Positions 26,901 to 38,330 of a DNA stretch of 64,000 nucleotides are shown here, piece by piece. Every line of letters starts with the position of its first letter. Position 1 is the stretch's first letter. This DNA comes from Setophaga petechia (Eukaryota > Chordata > Aves > Passeriformes > Parulidae): positions 5,890,001-5,954,000 of the forward strand of contig JANCRA010000040.1 of assembly GCA_024362935.1 (NCBI GenBank), in the 5' to 3' direction. A program made the position numbers and the translations under genes. The notes under the pieces are model-generated. The model made no database searches, was not told the origin of the DNA, and saw nothing but the letters and a program-made list of their open reading frames with translations.

Positions 26901-29900
26901 ATTATGGGTAACATCTCTTTGTTGGTGTCCATGATAAGCAAGCACAGCTCTGACAGAGGTTCAGCCAAGCCCCCAGTGGGAGCTCCCTGGGTTTCCCAGA
27001 GTCAGCTCTTTCACCAGCCCCACTCATGCCCTGTGAAAAGCTCTGCCAGCTGCTGCTGCACACACAGGAACCTCTGGCAAAACCAATTTAGAGAACTACC
27101 TGGTTTCACATGCTGGCATCAGATCCTCCCTTTTATCTGGCAATTTTAAGCAACTTTTAACTGGAAAGAACATCAAGTCAGCATGACAATGATAATACTG
27201 TGGAGTTCACAGTGGTTTGTCTTTTAAGAACAGGCTTTGTGTTAGCTACAGTAACTAAAAAATAAAAATTAAAAAAATCTACAATAGTGATTTATAATAA
27301 ATAACTGAAGGAAATGCTTCTTTCCCAGCTTTGGAAACAGAAGGGAAGAAGTTGCATTAGGTGACAAGGCTGGGTATCTCCCTAAAATGAAGGGAGATTT
27401 TTGGTTTTTTGTCTTTTGTTCTGGTTTGGCCAAATACCTTTCAAGCTACCTGCAAACACCTTTTTGAAATTGATGTGCTAGCAATTCATTGTCAAAACTG
27501 CAATGACATGTACTTAATTTTGCAATCATTTTACTGTAAAAACACATATAGAAATACATTTTGTCTCACTTCTGATAAGAAATACAGGTGACACTTTTTC
27601 CCTTGCCTAAGGTAAACTTCAAAAGCAATCTGCTTGACAAGGTTTAACTTTAGATCCTGCAAAGGCTGGTGATGGTACAAAAGATAGCAGGAGAATCAGG
27701 AAATGGCACGGTCATTTGAGACAAATCCTGAGACAAGATCCCTGTACAAAAATAAAAGGGAGCTCCTGCAAGCCTTGAAAAATATCCTGCACACATTGAT
27801 AAAAAGGCCTTTAAAGTCATTCTTCAAAAAAATAAATTGAACTGACATATCCAGTCATTGTGATTTTTTCTTCGTGACCTTCCTCTATATCCTTATGCAC
27901 TAGATGAAACCAAACCCAGAGAACAAAAGTGCAAAGTAACAAAACCAGAATAATAGCTTTCCCTGTTTTCTTCCAGGGTTTCTTCAGAGAAGAGACTGCT
28001 ATTTAACTCCCATGTCACTGAAGTCATATGCAGGCAAGCATGTGAAAACCAAGATATTTGATTTTTATACAGGACATCACACTGTCATTTTGTGTAATTC
28101 TTTGTCCCCCAAAACTGGCTATTCACGTGCCCTGTTATTTTACCTCATGTATGGCACATGGCTCTCAGTCTGTAAAAACAGTGGCAGCATTGAGCAGGAA
28201 AGTAGACAGGAGGTAGGACAGCACAGACAGCAAGGCCACAGCATTTTAAAGGTGGCAGCACCCTGGTAAGGATCTCCAGTCTCTGCCCTTCCGTGGCTGT
28301 GGGTAGCACTTCTGCCTCTCCAAGCTGCCAGGGCTCAACCCTGACATTGAAACTAAAGGTATTTACATGCAGTGATGCATGCCTGCAGGAAAATATTGTC
28401 AAATGCATGTACACTGCCCAGGAAAGGCTTACTGTGTGTGCTGTGACCGGTGAGGAGACTGGGGAAAGAGCAGGGAACAGCCATACTGATCCACTTCTCA
28501 TCCTCCTTTGCTTACCAGTGTGGGAACAACACAGGTACAGGATCAGTCCTCAGATGTCTACTGAAGCATAGCATGAGGTTCCTCTGTGGTGCAAACAAGT
28601 TTATTCCTGGAGTGATCCTTGTTTCTATGTTGTCACATGGCCAAGAGAATTCCTCATTTCTTGAAGTCTGCAGGGAGGCAAGGCTGTATGTATGGAGATC
28701 AAGCTTTGCCATGCAGGTCCAAGAACAGACTCAAGACACCCTAATATTACACAAGAGTTCTGCAAAGATGTGGTTGTCAATGCAGCCACTTCTCAGAGGC
28801 ACCACTCAAGACACCCTGAGTACACTGTAAACAGGGTGCGTGTGCTGGCAGAGAACTGACTCTGGAGGTTCAAACGTTTGCACAGGCTAATTATGTAACA
28901 GCAGACCACACACATACTAGGAGCAGCCAGATCACTACCATATATTATGCTAGACTTTCCTATTTTGCTTAAAAGAAGAGTTTAATTGCCAGGATCTTAT
29001 AAATGTCAGGAACTGGTGAGAAATGCCTATCACATCAATAAGCTCTCCTGGGTGATAAGTATTAATTCCAAACAAAAATAAAGCCAAGCCTATTAAGGTA
29101 CAGAACAGTTACCTTCCATTAGGAGGATGAAAAAAACCAATCCCTTTCCCTTTCTCACAATTTCAAAGACATCTTACTAGAGTAGCAGTGTTACACGCAT
29201 ACCTCGGGGATTGGGAACCCCAGGTCACACCATATGGCCAGCGACGAAGCAAACCAGCATCCCCCTGTGCAAACTGCCAAACATTCAGAAACAACAAAGC
29301 AATGTGAATGTGGCTAACAGAGCAAGGGAACAGGCTTACAACCTGAACTACAAAGGGAAACAGCACCGTAACTTTGGGGTTTCTATCAATTTCAAAGCAG
29401 AAAATTCCCCGTAGGATTCTGCAAGGAGGTCTTAAACCCTTTTACTGACATCTGGATGTGTGAGTAAAATCACTCCTATCAGTGATTATCCCTGCTGTGG
29501 AATCATGATTAAGAAGCTGTGTTGGTCCATCTCCACAAAGAATGCCAAGGCATTATCACCACCTACTTGCTGCTCTCACTCATCATTACTGCCACTGGTT
29601 TGCTCAGGCAAAGGATTTATCTTTCAAGAAAACTGGCTGAAAAATTAAGGGCAGAAGAGTACATAAAGGATTTCTAGATTCCACAGTACATCTGGTCATC
29701 AACATTCTGTGTATCTATTTTTATTCCTTCTCTCTAGCCAGTCTGGGTCTCTGCTTCATCCTCAATCCACTTTTTTGTGAGTCACATCAGATTAGAAATA
29801 CATTCAACTATGAGAAAAATCTTTTGCAACTGATCCAAAAAGAAACAATAACAGAAACCCCCGCATATTACATTTGGAGCCTCTTTAAAAAACAAACAGA

Positions 29901-30185
29901 AACAATGCAAGACACTGAAAAATATGGACAAGTTTCCTTACGGTCTTGTTTAGAAATGTGCTGCAGCTGAAGTCACTTGTAGGATATCCTGTGGGTGACA
30001 CATAAGGTAGTCAGTATAAGAGAAAAAGAAACTGGACATTTGAATACAAGGCTTTGTTCTGCATTTTTGCTACACAATCTCTAACTACAGCAGTTACCCC
30101 TCCACCTCTATCAGTGCAAGGGATTTGTTTGGATTGTCTCAGTGTATGGACACTAACCAAACATCCTACCTTTGAGTGCTGTACA
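20991..30185. other. PDGFD: Intron 1 interval, mostly unique sequence
   Basis: Contains a 19-A run at 21907-21925 and the short CR1 remnant near 25.85 kb. Open frames on the minus strand near 24160-24477 and 28145-28501 show no recognisable domain. No CUB-domain exon of PDGFD was seen. GC-richer patches near 26950-27070 and 28200-28560 are unexplained. Confidence 0.5.
25832..25945 (-). mobile_element. Degraded CR1 3' end
   Basis: The core ggaatggacttctgaatg followed by tcatctagtccaatcacc and gatcagggacatctt matches the complement of the CR1 3' noncoding end. The terminal octamer run has decayed. Orientation is minus; about 110 bp survive. Confidence 0.7.
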
Positions 30186-30650
30186 CAAGCCCCTCACTAC
30201 AAGAAAGAAAATGAGGTGCTGAGGTGCATCCAAACAGAAACAAAACTCAGGTCGGGGCTGGAGCACAAACCTGACAAGGAGCGACCAAGGGAACCGGGGA
30301 TGTTCAACCTGGAGAAGAGGAAGCTCAGGTGGACCTTATCAACCCCTGCAACTCCCTGAAAGGCAGGTGTAGCCAGGTGGGGCTTGATCTCCCAAGCAAC
30401 AAGCAATAGGATAAGAGCAAGTGTCATTAAGAAACACCAAGTGAGATTTTGACTGAATATTAGGAAAGATTTCTTCACTGTAGGGGCTGTCAAACACTGG
30501 AAGAGGCTACCCAGGGAAGCATTTTAGTCACTACACCTAGAGGTATTTAAAAGATGTGTAGATGTGACACTACGGGATATGGTTTAGTGGTGGGCTTGGT
30601 GGTGCTACGTGGCCTCAATATTAAGTGTCTTTTTCAAATTAAATATTTCT
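30186..30650 (+). mobile_element. CR1 LINE fragment (end of ORF2 and 3' tail)
   Basis: Starts within the CR1 ORF2 C-terminal region (ccctcactacaagaaagaaa; translated pieces RSGLEHKPDKERPREPGMF and NLEKRKLRWTL) and runs into the noncoding end, with gaatattaggaaagatttct, ggggctgtcaaacactggaa and gggatatggtttagtggtg. The terminal octamers are lost or replaced by AT-rich DNA near 30640. A 5'-truncated dead copy. Confidence 0.9.
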
Positions 30651-31567
30651 ACAAATGTTTGATTGTATTACAAACTCATCACTGAATTCCTATGCATTTC
30701 ATTCTATCCTGTATTAACTCATGTGAACTGTGTGCCAGGCCTTGCCACAAGAAGCACTGATGAAGTTTTGTCATTGATTTTAGTGCAACAAAAGTCAAGA
30801 TGGCTATTTTTCAAGTTTTTCATGGACCTAGTGCTTAATAAATAGTTTTACAGAGTCTCAACATCATCAGGTCCCAAAGCACAGCAAGATTAAAACACAT
30901 TGGCATGAAGTTTGAACAGAAGGCAAAAGCGTGTCCTCCTCCACCATCTCCAAATACACAGAGCTCTAATTAACAAAGCAGAAACATGGGATGTTGGCCT
31001 CCACAGCGTGGGATACAGATCAAAAAGGAAACATGAAACTGAAGATTACTCATGTACAATAGGAAGCTCAAGATCATGGAGCGTTTATTCACTACCAAAA
31101 ATATTAGAGCCAAACCCAAACTCCCAAGAGAAAGTACTTCCAGTTTCATACTAAACAGGACACTTCCTTAGCTTTATAAACAGGAGACTGATTTGAAACA
31201 AACTCCCAAACAACTCTATTTCAATCAGTATTTCAGCTAAGAGAACATCACCAGACGCAGTGATATAAATGCTCTCTTTTATCTAAAAAGTAGTAAAATG
31301 TAATCAACCTCATAGATACAATAGCAGGAATTTTGGAGGCAATTCTTGAATACAGCTTGAATCAACTGACTAAAAGATTATTACTTAATTTCCCTGCATT
31401 AGTAGGCAAAGTCTTATTACAGAGAATGCCAGCAAAGAGCCTTAATGGTATTTGTCAGGACTCCTTTAGTATCCTGATGTCAAATCCCTGCAGGTGCACA
31501 AAAGTCAGAGCAAGCCAGGGCAGCCTTTCTTTGGGGTTGCGATCATGCTAAAAACTTTTAAGAGTTA

Positions 31568-31640
31568 AAATCATTGAGTTGGATTCAATGATCATTCTTG
31601 GTCCCTTCCAACTAAACGTATTTTGTGATTCTGTGATAGG
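31568..31640 (+). mobile_element. Very short CR1 3' end
   Basis: About 70 bp with the CR1 end signature: gagttggattcaatgatcat, ggtcccttccaact and ttgtgattctgtgat. It lies just 5' of the larger CR1 copy starting near 31.73 kb but is a separate insertion, because the 3' terminus comes first. Confidence 0.75.
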
Positions 31641-31729
31641 CAAATATCTATTTTGCTATATTAGAAGATATTTTAAAGATAAAAATTATATTTATTCTGC
31701 AAATGCAGAGCCGGCAGAAGTGCTCACCA

Positions 31730-33060
31730 AGCTACATTCCACCATTTACCAATAGTCCTAGCAAGTCTGGAAGATCCAGTTAACTGGAGGTCAGCAAATG
31801 GGACAACTATCTACATGAATGGCCAGGAGGATGCAGGGAAATACAGGCCTGCCAGCCTGACCTCAGTTCAGGGGAAAGTCATAGAACAGCTTGTCAACAG
31901 AGTGCCATCACGCAAAACATGCATGACAACCAGAGTATCAGGCCCAGTCAGCATGGATGTAGGAAAGGCAGGTCCTGGCTGACCAACCTGATCTCCTTCT
32001 GTGACCACGAGACCCACTCAGTGGATGAGGGAAAGGCTCTCGACGTTGTCTGCCTGGACTTTTATTTGCATTGGGTTTACCTTGACTGGACACCAAGTGA
32101 CCATCAAGCCTCTCTATCACTCTCCTTCTCAGTGGGACAAGGGAGGGAAAGTAAGATGGAAAACAACTTTTAGCTTGATGTACAGCACTTCACTAAACCA
32201 AAAAAAAAAAAAAAAAAAGGCAAAAAATTCAGTGTGTATAAACAGAGAAAAATGCTTATTCTTACTTTCCATCAGGGGGTGATATCCAGCCACTTCCCAG
32301 GAAGCAAAGTTGCAGCACATGTAGTGATTGCTCCAGAAGGCAAACATTGTAAAATAAAAAATACCCCCCAATCCTCCTCCCTCCTTTAGCTTTTATATCT
32401 GAGCTGATGTCATATGGTATGGAATACCACTTTGGTTAATTTGGGCCTGAATTTGTGTCCCATCCCAGGACCTTTCCCACTCCCAGCCACTTTAGAGGGA
32501 CAGAATGTTAGACAGCCCTGATGCTGTGCCAGCACTGCTCAGCAGTAGCCACAACACTGCTGTGTCATCCACACCTCACATCCATGTGAGGGCTGATACA
32601 GGAAAATTAACTCCATCTCAGCCAGTCCCAATGCACTTTAGCAAAACTTCTGACACCATGTCCCACAGAATTATCCAGCAGAAACCAGATGCTCATGGCT
32701 TGGAGAGGCGCACTATTTCCTATATAAAAGCCTGCCCTATTGTCCAAGTCCAGGGAGTGATACAGAATGGAGTTACATCCAGCTGGTGGCTGCTCACAAG
32801 TCAGTTCAACAGAGTTCAGTCCAGTTCAATATCTTTATTGATGCCCTGGATGAGAGGAGTGAGTGCACCCTCAGCAAGCCTGCAGATAAAAGCAAGCTGG
32901 GCAGGAGTGTTGGTTTACTGCAGGGTAGGAAGGCTCTGCAGAGGGATCTGGACAGGCTGGATCAATGGCACAAAGCCAGTTGTATGAGTGCTGAATAAAC
33001 AGTTGGGCTTGATGATCTTGGAGGTCTTTTGTGACCTAAACAATTCTACGATTCCTAATT
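31730..33060 (+). mobile_element. CR1 LINE copy, interrupted by an LTR and internally deleted
   Basis: The element runs left to right through the N-terminal half of the ORF2 reverse transcriptase (pieces include AGKYRPASLTSVQGKV-like text near 31830, SQHGCRKGRSWLTNLISF, VCLDF). An unrelated 569-bp LTR then breaks it after the VCLDF codons. CR1 resumes at 32636 with SKTSDTMSH, then [20 protein letters not shown] and [14 protein letters not shown]. The catalytic FADD of active copies is lost (PADKSK at that position). Near 33000 the sequence jumps straight to the 3' end (gggcttgatgatcttggagg, ending near ctacgattcc), so the ORF2 C-terminus is deleted. Confidence 0.92.
32067..32635 (-). mobile_element. 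Solo LTR of an avian endogenous retrovirus inserted in CR1
   Basis: The unit begins TGCATTGGG and ends CCCAATGCA on the plus strand, a perfect 9-bp terminal inverted repeat with TG...CA ends. Read on the minus strand it begins tgcattgggactggctgag and continues with tggagttaattttcc and gagcagtgctggcacagca, which I recognise as a widespread bird LTR family. A TATA box (tataaaa, minus strand, near 32391-32397) fits this orientation. It disrupts CR1 ORF2. Flanks are ctttta (left) and ctttag (right), so the target duplication is degraded or uncertain. A run of 19 A on the plus strand (32200-32218) lies inside. No internal retroviral genes accompany it, so it is a solo LTR. The class assignment is left open. 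Confidence 0.85.
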
Positions 33061-33922
33061 TTGTAAATACTTGGAACACTTGGTTCATAAAAAATATATC
33101 ATTATTTTTACTCACCTCATTTACATATAAGCTATTTGAGCTTTCTTATTATGCTATTCTGTATGACTTGAAGTCCTTGATTCCAGCAGAATTATGAAGA
33201 TGGTCAAAGTTAAGCACATGAAGAATATTACTGCACTAATGATCCCCTGTGAATTTTCTATTTATGCCTATTCCTAGATGTTTTATGAAACACAACGTCA
33301 CTGTGGCATGACAGAACTCCCAACGTTATTTTAGATTTTCAGCACTCTTTAGTTTCTACAAATCAAAGCAATCTCTTCCAGCCCTTTAAGAATTAGCTGG
33401 CCTAATTCAGTTTCACAGTAATACATAAAAAAGCCCCAAATGAAAACCAAGAAGTTTCAAGAAACTGTCTGAAGAATTTATAGTAACTTACACTATGATA
33501 TACATCTGCCTGATAAAACATATTTCAAGTTCCTTTAGAGAATTCCTCTATGCTGCTTGCTGCTGAGTCAGAGTTGGAATTCTCATGCAATATGCTTTGA
33601 TATTTCAGTCCAAACTGTTAATTTTACAGATAGGAGACATCATCAAAGTCAGATAATTGTAGACCAAAGTGCATTACTGCAGGGAAATTAGTAAGGCTTT
33701 GTTTTAAACTGGTGAAGCCTGAAATGCATATTTCTATACAAAATCTAGAAAACAAGGAAATAAAGCCTGTAAAAACCAATTTATTTTGGCCATTTTTACA
33801 GTTGACACAATTTTATATTACCAGAGTCCTTTAAAAAAATGTATACAAACCTATTATAAAAGAACTCAGTAGGTGTATTCCAAAAGTGATGTTCTAGACC
33901 ACTAGTGATACCAGAGACATTT

Positions 33923-34126
33923 CACAGAATCATGGAATCATAAAATCACAGAATCATGGAATGGTTTAAGTTCAAAGAACCTTGAGGGTCATCTAGTTCC
34001 AATCCCCCTGCCATGAGCAGGGACACTTTGCACGAGACCAGCTTGATGAAACCCCTTGAACAGCCCTCTCTGGGTAACCTGTGCCAGGGCACCACCAGAT
34101 CCACAGTAAAGAACTTCTCCTAATAC
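33923..34126 (-). mobile_element. CR1 3' end fragment
   Basis: Starts on the plus strand with a cacagaatcatggaatca run and continues with gtcatctagttccaatcccc, ctgccatgagcagggacac, and the downstream ctgtgccagggcaccacc and cagtaaagaacttctcc. This is the complement of a CR1 3' noncoding end plus part of the adjacent ORF2 end. About 200 bp, orientation minus. Confidence 0.9.
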
Positions 34127-34200
34127 TATAAAATCATAAGATGGCTTGGGTTGGAAGGGACCTTAAAGTATCTAATCTAAACCTATCCTCTTTAAACCAA
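34127..34200 (-). mobile_element. Second, adjacent CR1 3' end
   Basis: A new CR1 terminus (taaaatcataagatggct, gggttggaagggacctta) starts immediately after the truncation point of the previous fragment. It is a separate insertion event in the same orientation, or a rearranged remnant. About 75 bp survive. Confidence 0.75.
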
Positions 34201-34220
34201 AAAACAGAAAACAACACTTT

Positions 34221-35026
34221 AATAGCATTAATAAACAATTAATAGCATTAATAAACACTCTAAAACAGACACCATTTTTTTGGTGAGAACATATGGCCCA
34301 AATTACCACACACTTTTCCCTGTGATTAGGCATCAGTCAATACAGGGAAGAAGAGGGTAGAGCTAATGGCATACATCCACTTGGACTAGGTCTTAAAGAG
34401 CCAAAAACTGTTGGCAGTTCTCCAGAATTGTAAAAACAGATTTTTCTTTGTATTTTGGTGGTGCACAAGCAAAGCAAAGTTTGAAAATTCCAGGTTTTTT
34501 TGGATTCACAATGAAAACCACAAGAACATGGAATCTTATCATCAGTCATCTGATGTTATGGTTTCAAATCCACATCAGAAGATACTGATTCCATGGCTTT
34601 CAGTTGTTTACATACTGAAATGACCTGATACTATGCTCTCTGTTCTGTTCTTTCTTTGAACTCTGGAGTTTGAAGTATGTATGGTGATGCTTAGTCTGAA
34701 GATACAGACTAGGCGTACTTCCCTATACTAAGCAGATGTTTATTCAATAACTGATAAGAAAAAGCATATGATGTTTCAGTTAGACATTATATAGTAAATA
34801 ATATTATTTAGCACTTTTTATCTTCTACTTTTCATCTCTGAGTACACATCAACAACCAAACCAGGAGAAACAAAATACCAGACTTCTTGTAATTAGGCAG
34901 TATTACCTGCATACTGCAAACTGGGAAACTGAGTCAAAACAGCACAATGGAAGCATCTGGAAGACCTCTGTGTTACTCTGATGAACTTCAAAGTACTTAG
35001 CTTAATAGCATTAATAAACACTCTAA
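34221..35026 (+). repeat. Short dispersed repeat, three copies of aatagcattaataaaca
   Basis: The 17-bp unit aatagcattaataaaca occurs in near-tandem at 34221-34237 and 34241-34257. A 25-bp version that includes the second copy (34239-34263) recurs identically at 35002-35026, about 760 bp away. The intervening sequence is not repetitive. Coordinates span all copies. Confidence 0.85.
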
Positions 35027-37179
35027 GTGAATACCAGTACTTGTGCTATAAATGTCGCTGGCACCTCCAGGACACTTCAAAAAATTGATTAGTGCTACAC
35101 TGGACTGCTGAGTCATCAATGACCGTCCTTCAACTAGGACAAGAGGATGTCTTGTAAACAAGTTATTTATATTCTTAATATCTTCAGCAAAAAGTAGAGC
35201 CTGGTTAGGTTTTGTAGTCATTAAACAGCAATTTTTGTATGAGCTGCCCTCCTCCATAGATTCCTTATCAGATCAACTTCAGTCTTAAATATGAGCAATT
35301 ACAAATAGGCCAACTTCTTTTAGTCTGAAAGAAAAAAGGCAATACTGAATCATGCACTACAAAGGTTTGTTTTGGCCAGAAGCAAGACCAAGCCTCCATA
35401 TTAAACTCTGTGTATGCAGTACCACTAAGTTATCCCACTTGGAACTGGAACTCAAAGGGTTTCTTTTTTTTTTTTTTTAATAAAATGTATAGGTGGTTAT
35501 GAACTTCCCAAGATATTTTTTTGAAGCTGGATAGGCCTTGTTTCCTCTTCTCTTTTAATTTCAAAAATCTAATAATCATGATCATTAACGTAGAGCACAA
35601 TATTAAACTACTTTTTATCTTTGCTGTGTGTTTTGAGAATGTTGTAACACATTTACCCCCATGTACTGCATGCTCTCAAATCCCATTCTGTATTGTCATA
35701 TCTGCAAAAATTTACAAAGCAAAAAATACTGTCTGACTCAGCAACGAAACTCACATGTCTTTCATGCTGTTCCATATAATTGCTTCAGACCAAAACAACA
35801 CAAAAACACCACTGCGAATTACAAAAGACAGAAATACTATTAGTGGCCTACAGCCAACTGTGGTCTAAGCACTTGCTTGTGAGCCCGTCACATGCATGCA
35901 ACATTTGGAATACTGCTCAAAACCTCTGGCTGTACAAATATAGACCTTCAGTCAAGGAACTCAAGCAAGAGTTTCATTTGAGTAAAATCATGGAGGATCA
36001 GCAGCTGATCTGCTTCAAATGTTGCAACCCCACACCAGAACACAACGTCCTTTGCAAAGAAAAAGCAACAGGATTCCCAAGCACAGGAAGACAGCAAGGC
36101 AGCAGCATGCTAAGGGTCTGCACTTCAATGAAGTCTGTGACCTCTTCAGAACGTCCATAACATCCACTCAGGAATTGCAGAAGTGTCCGACCAGCATGGG
36201 CACATTCAATGTAGGCTGTGAGGCTCACTAGCACATGTCCCAGCAAAGATGAAAAGTAGGATGTAATTACACATAGATCTGCCACCTTCCAACAGACCCA
36301 GTATTACTTCCCCTGGTACCCACAAAGATCAACCACTACAAGTTGCTTTGGGTAATTTTAGAGATGCAAAGCTTAGTCAAATTGTTAAATTATCACAACT
36401 ACGAAGACAGCAATTAAGTAGTAATTTCAGAGGTGGTCCTCTTCATCACTCCAAGAAGCAATTTCACCACTGGAAGTCTTCTGAGGAGTAAAACACCCAT
36501 CACACTTCCATTAATATGAAAACTTTATTTATATTAGGGGTTAGTGATTTCTTCATTGACTACACAGAGATGATGAGAGTAATACAGATTTTGATGTTCT
36601 AAGTATGTAAGTTTTCAATGAAAAAGCTTGTTTGAAGTTTGAGCTGGATGGAAGCTTGATTAGAAATATTCAGAGATGGTCTCAGCTCTTCTACAAAGAT
36701 GGCAGGCTAAAAAGTCATGAAGCTTGATAAAACAGAATAATTTTAAAGAATGAAACGGAAATAACAAATATGTACTTTTATTGCAAACACATACTTTTTT
36801 TTTCCTTTAATGAGATTAAATTTGACTTCTGTATCAAAACAACTGCAATTCTGTCCTGCTTCCTGAGTCAACATTTCCATTATAAGAAAAAATCCTCCAC
36901 CTTCTCTAAGTCTTCTTTCAGTGACTAGGAAAGGCATAAAAATATTATTAAGTTCAATATGGTTCCAAACTTTAAACAAAAACATCTTCCTAAATCAACT
37001 GTATACCCATTACATGCATTGTATACATGCTGGAAAATAAATACCGGCAAATACAGTCTTGGAAATGGCTCAAGGGCCTGGGTTTTTGAAAAGAGTTTAT
37101 AAAATATTTAACTGCTGTCAACTGGAAGATGTTAACTTCAAGACTGATGTTAACTCTGTTCATTTGCAAGAAGAACATC
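35027..37179. other. PDGFD: Intron 1 interval next to the CpG island
   Basis: AT-rich unique sequence with a run of 15 T at 35464-35478. A stretch at 35998-36285 is open on both strands but I recognise nothing in it. G+C rises from about 37.15 kb into the CpG island. Confidence 0.55.
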
Positions 37180-38320
37180 CTGCATTTCCTCGTTGAAGAA
37201 GGTGCACGGCAACGTGCAAAAGCAAGCTCTCCCACGTGAGGCTGGAACATTCCAGCTGCTCCCTGGCCAATGCCCATCACTCTTCCCAAACTGAAAGTCA
37301 TAGATTCTAGAGGTGAATTTCAGCAGCGCTATGTCTATGCAGTCTCCCCGTTCGCTCCCCGTGGGGTCACGGTACACGACCACGTTCACGGGAGGCACCT
37401 GCGTCCCGCACTGCCGCACTGTGACCTGGCAGCACCTTGGCTGTCCAGGACATCCTCTGTCGGCAACTCCCGGAGGGAACCGCAGCGGAGCTCAGGCTGA
37501 AAACACCCTTCCCACGGTGTCCGAGAGCCCGCTGCCACCCTGATGGGCGCGCACCATCCCCGGCCAGCACAAGGGACGAGGGCAGTCCTGGTGGGGCAGT
37601 GCCCAGGGGAGCACCAAGCCCTGGGCTCAGACCCTCCGCTCGAGGAAGTCCCCTAAACCGGCGAGCAGCACCCCGACAGCCCTTACAGCAGTCGAAGGCG
37701 GCGAGGCTGTAGCAGGGCCGGGAGACGATCCTGCTCCCGACCAAGGAGCCCTGGGGGGACGGCAGCGCCCCCGACACACCGCCCCTGAGAGCCCCAGCAG
37801 CGGCGCCGGTGCGGCCGGAGCCGCCACGAAGCCGCCGCTCGCCCCGCTCTACCCCGCCGTCGGCACATCACAGGCACACGGGGGACACGGGCCCAGGGGT
37901 GCCGAGGGACGCCCGGCGGGGCCCGCCTGGGCAGCCGGGACTCCTCGCTGTCCGCCCCCCCAGCAGCCCAGAGGGGACGCTGGGGGTACCGCCGACTCCC
38001 AGGAGACCTCCTCGAAGTTGCCCCGAGAAGTTTGGGACCGCCCGGAGGTGCAGCCGCCGGGCAGAGTCGCCCCCTCATCCCACACCTCCCTCCTGCCACC
38101 TGGCCACACGCTCTCGGACCGGCCGCCGGGACCGGACCCCGGAGACAGACCCCACGACCTGGCTGAGCCCCCCGGGACGGGACCCACCCGGACCGACCCC
38201 AGTCACCCTCTGGGCAAGCGGCCCTCGCTCCTGGGACAGGGGAGCGGCAGGCTCGAGGCGCGCTTAAGGGCTACCTACCCCCGCAAAAGCAGCCCTTGGG
38301 AATAAATAATGCAGCAGGAC

Positions 38321-38330
38321 ACCTACCATC
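38321..38330 (-). other. PDGFD: Splice donor of PDGFD exon 1
   Basis: Read on the minus strand the site is GATG|GTAGGT, a good 5' splice site. The GT is at 38326-38325. It lies exactly where homology to PDGFD requires exon 1 to stop (after RRD). Reading on through the donor would replace the conserved sequence with a GC-rich unrelated one that ends at a stop near 38271. Confidence 0.88.

Larger units (their letters stand above)
1..38326 (-). other. PDGFD: PDGFD intron 1 (5' part, incomplete)
   Basis: By inference, the whole left part of the window is intron 1 of PDGFD, transcribed right to left. No exon 2 was recognised; that exon should encode the beginning of the CUB domain, with motifs such as YPRN and CRYDFVEVED. 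In mammals this intron is very long, so more than 38 kb without exon 2 is expected. The content is AT-rich unique sequence plus CR1 and LTR copies listed separately. An exon coding for a short peptide could be overlooked by eye. Confidence 0.75.

Noticed and set aside
32200..32218. Poly-A run as the tail of a processed pseudogene or LINE
   Set aside because: It lies inside the LTR at 32067-32635 with LTR sequence on both sides, so it is an expanded internal A-tract rather than an insertion tail.
37150..37419. Minus-strand segment with protein-like text (VVVYRDPTGSERGDCIDIAL) inside intron 1
   Set aside because: No ATG at its start, no matching family that I recognise, and it lies in CpG-island DNA where long frames are common. 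It could be searched, but I do not call it.
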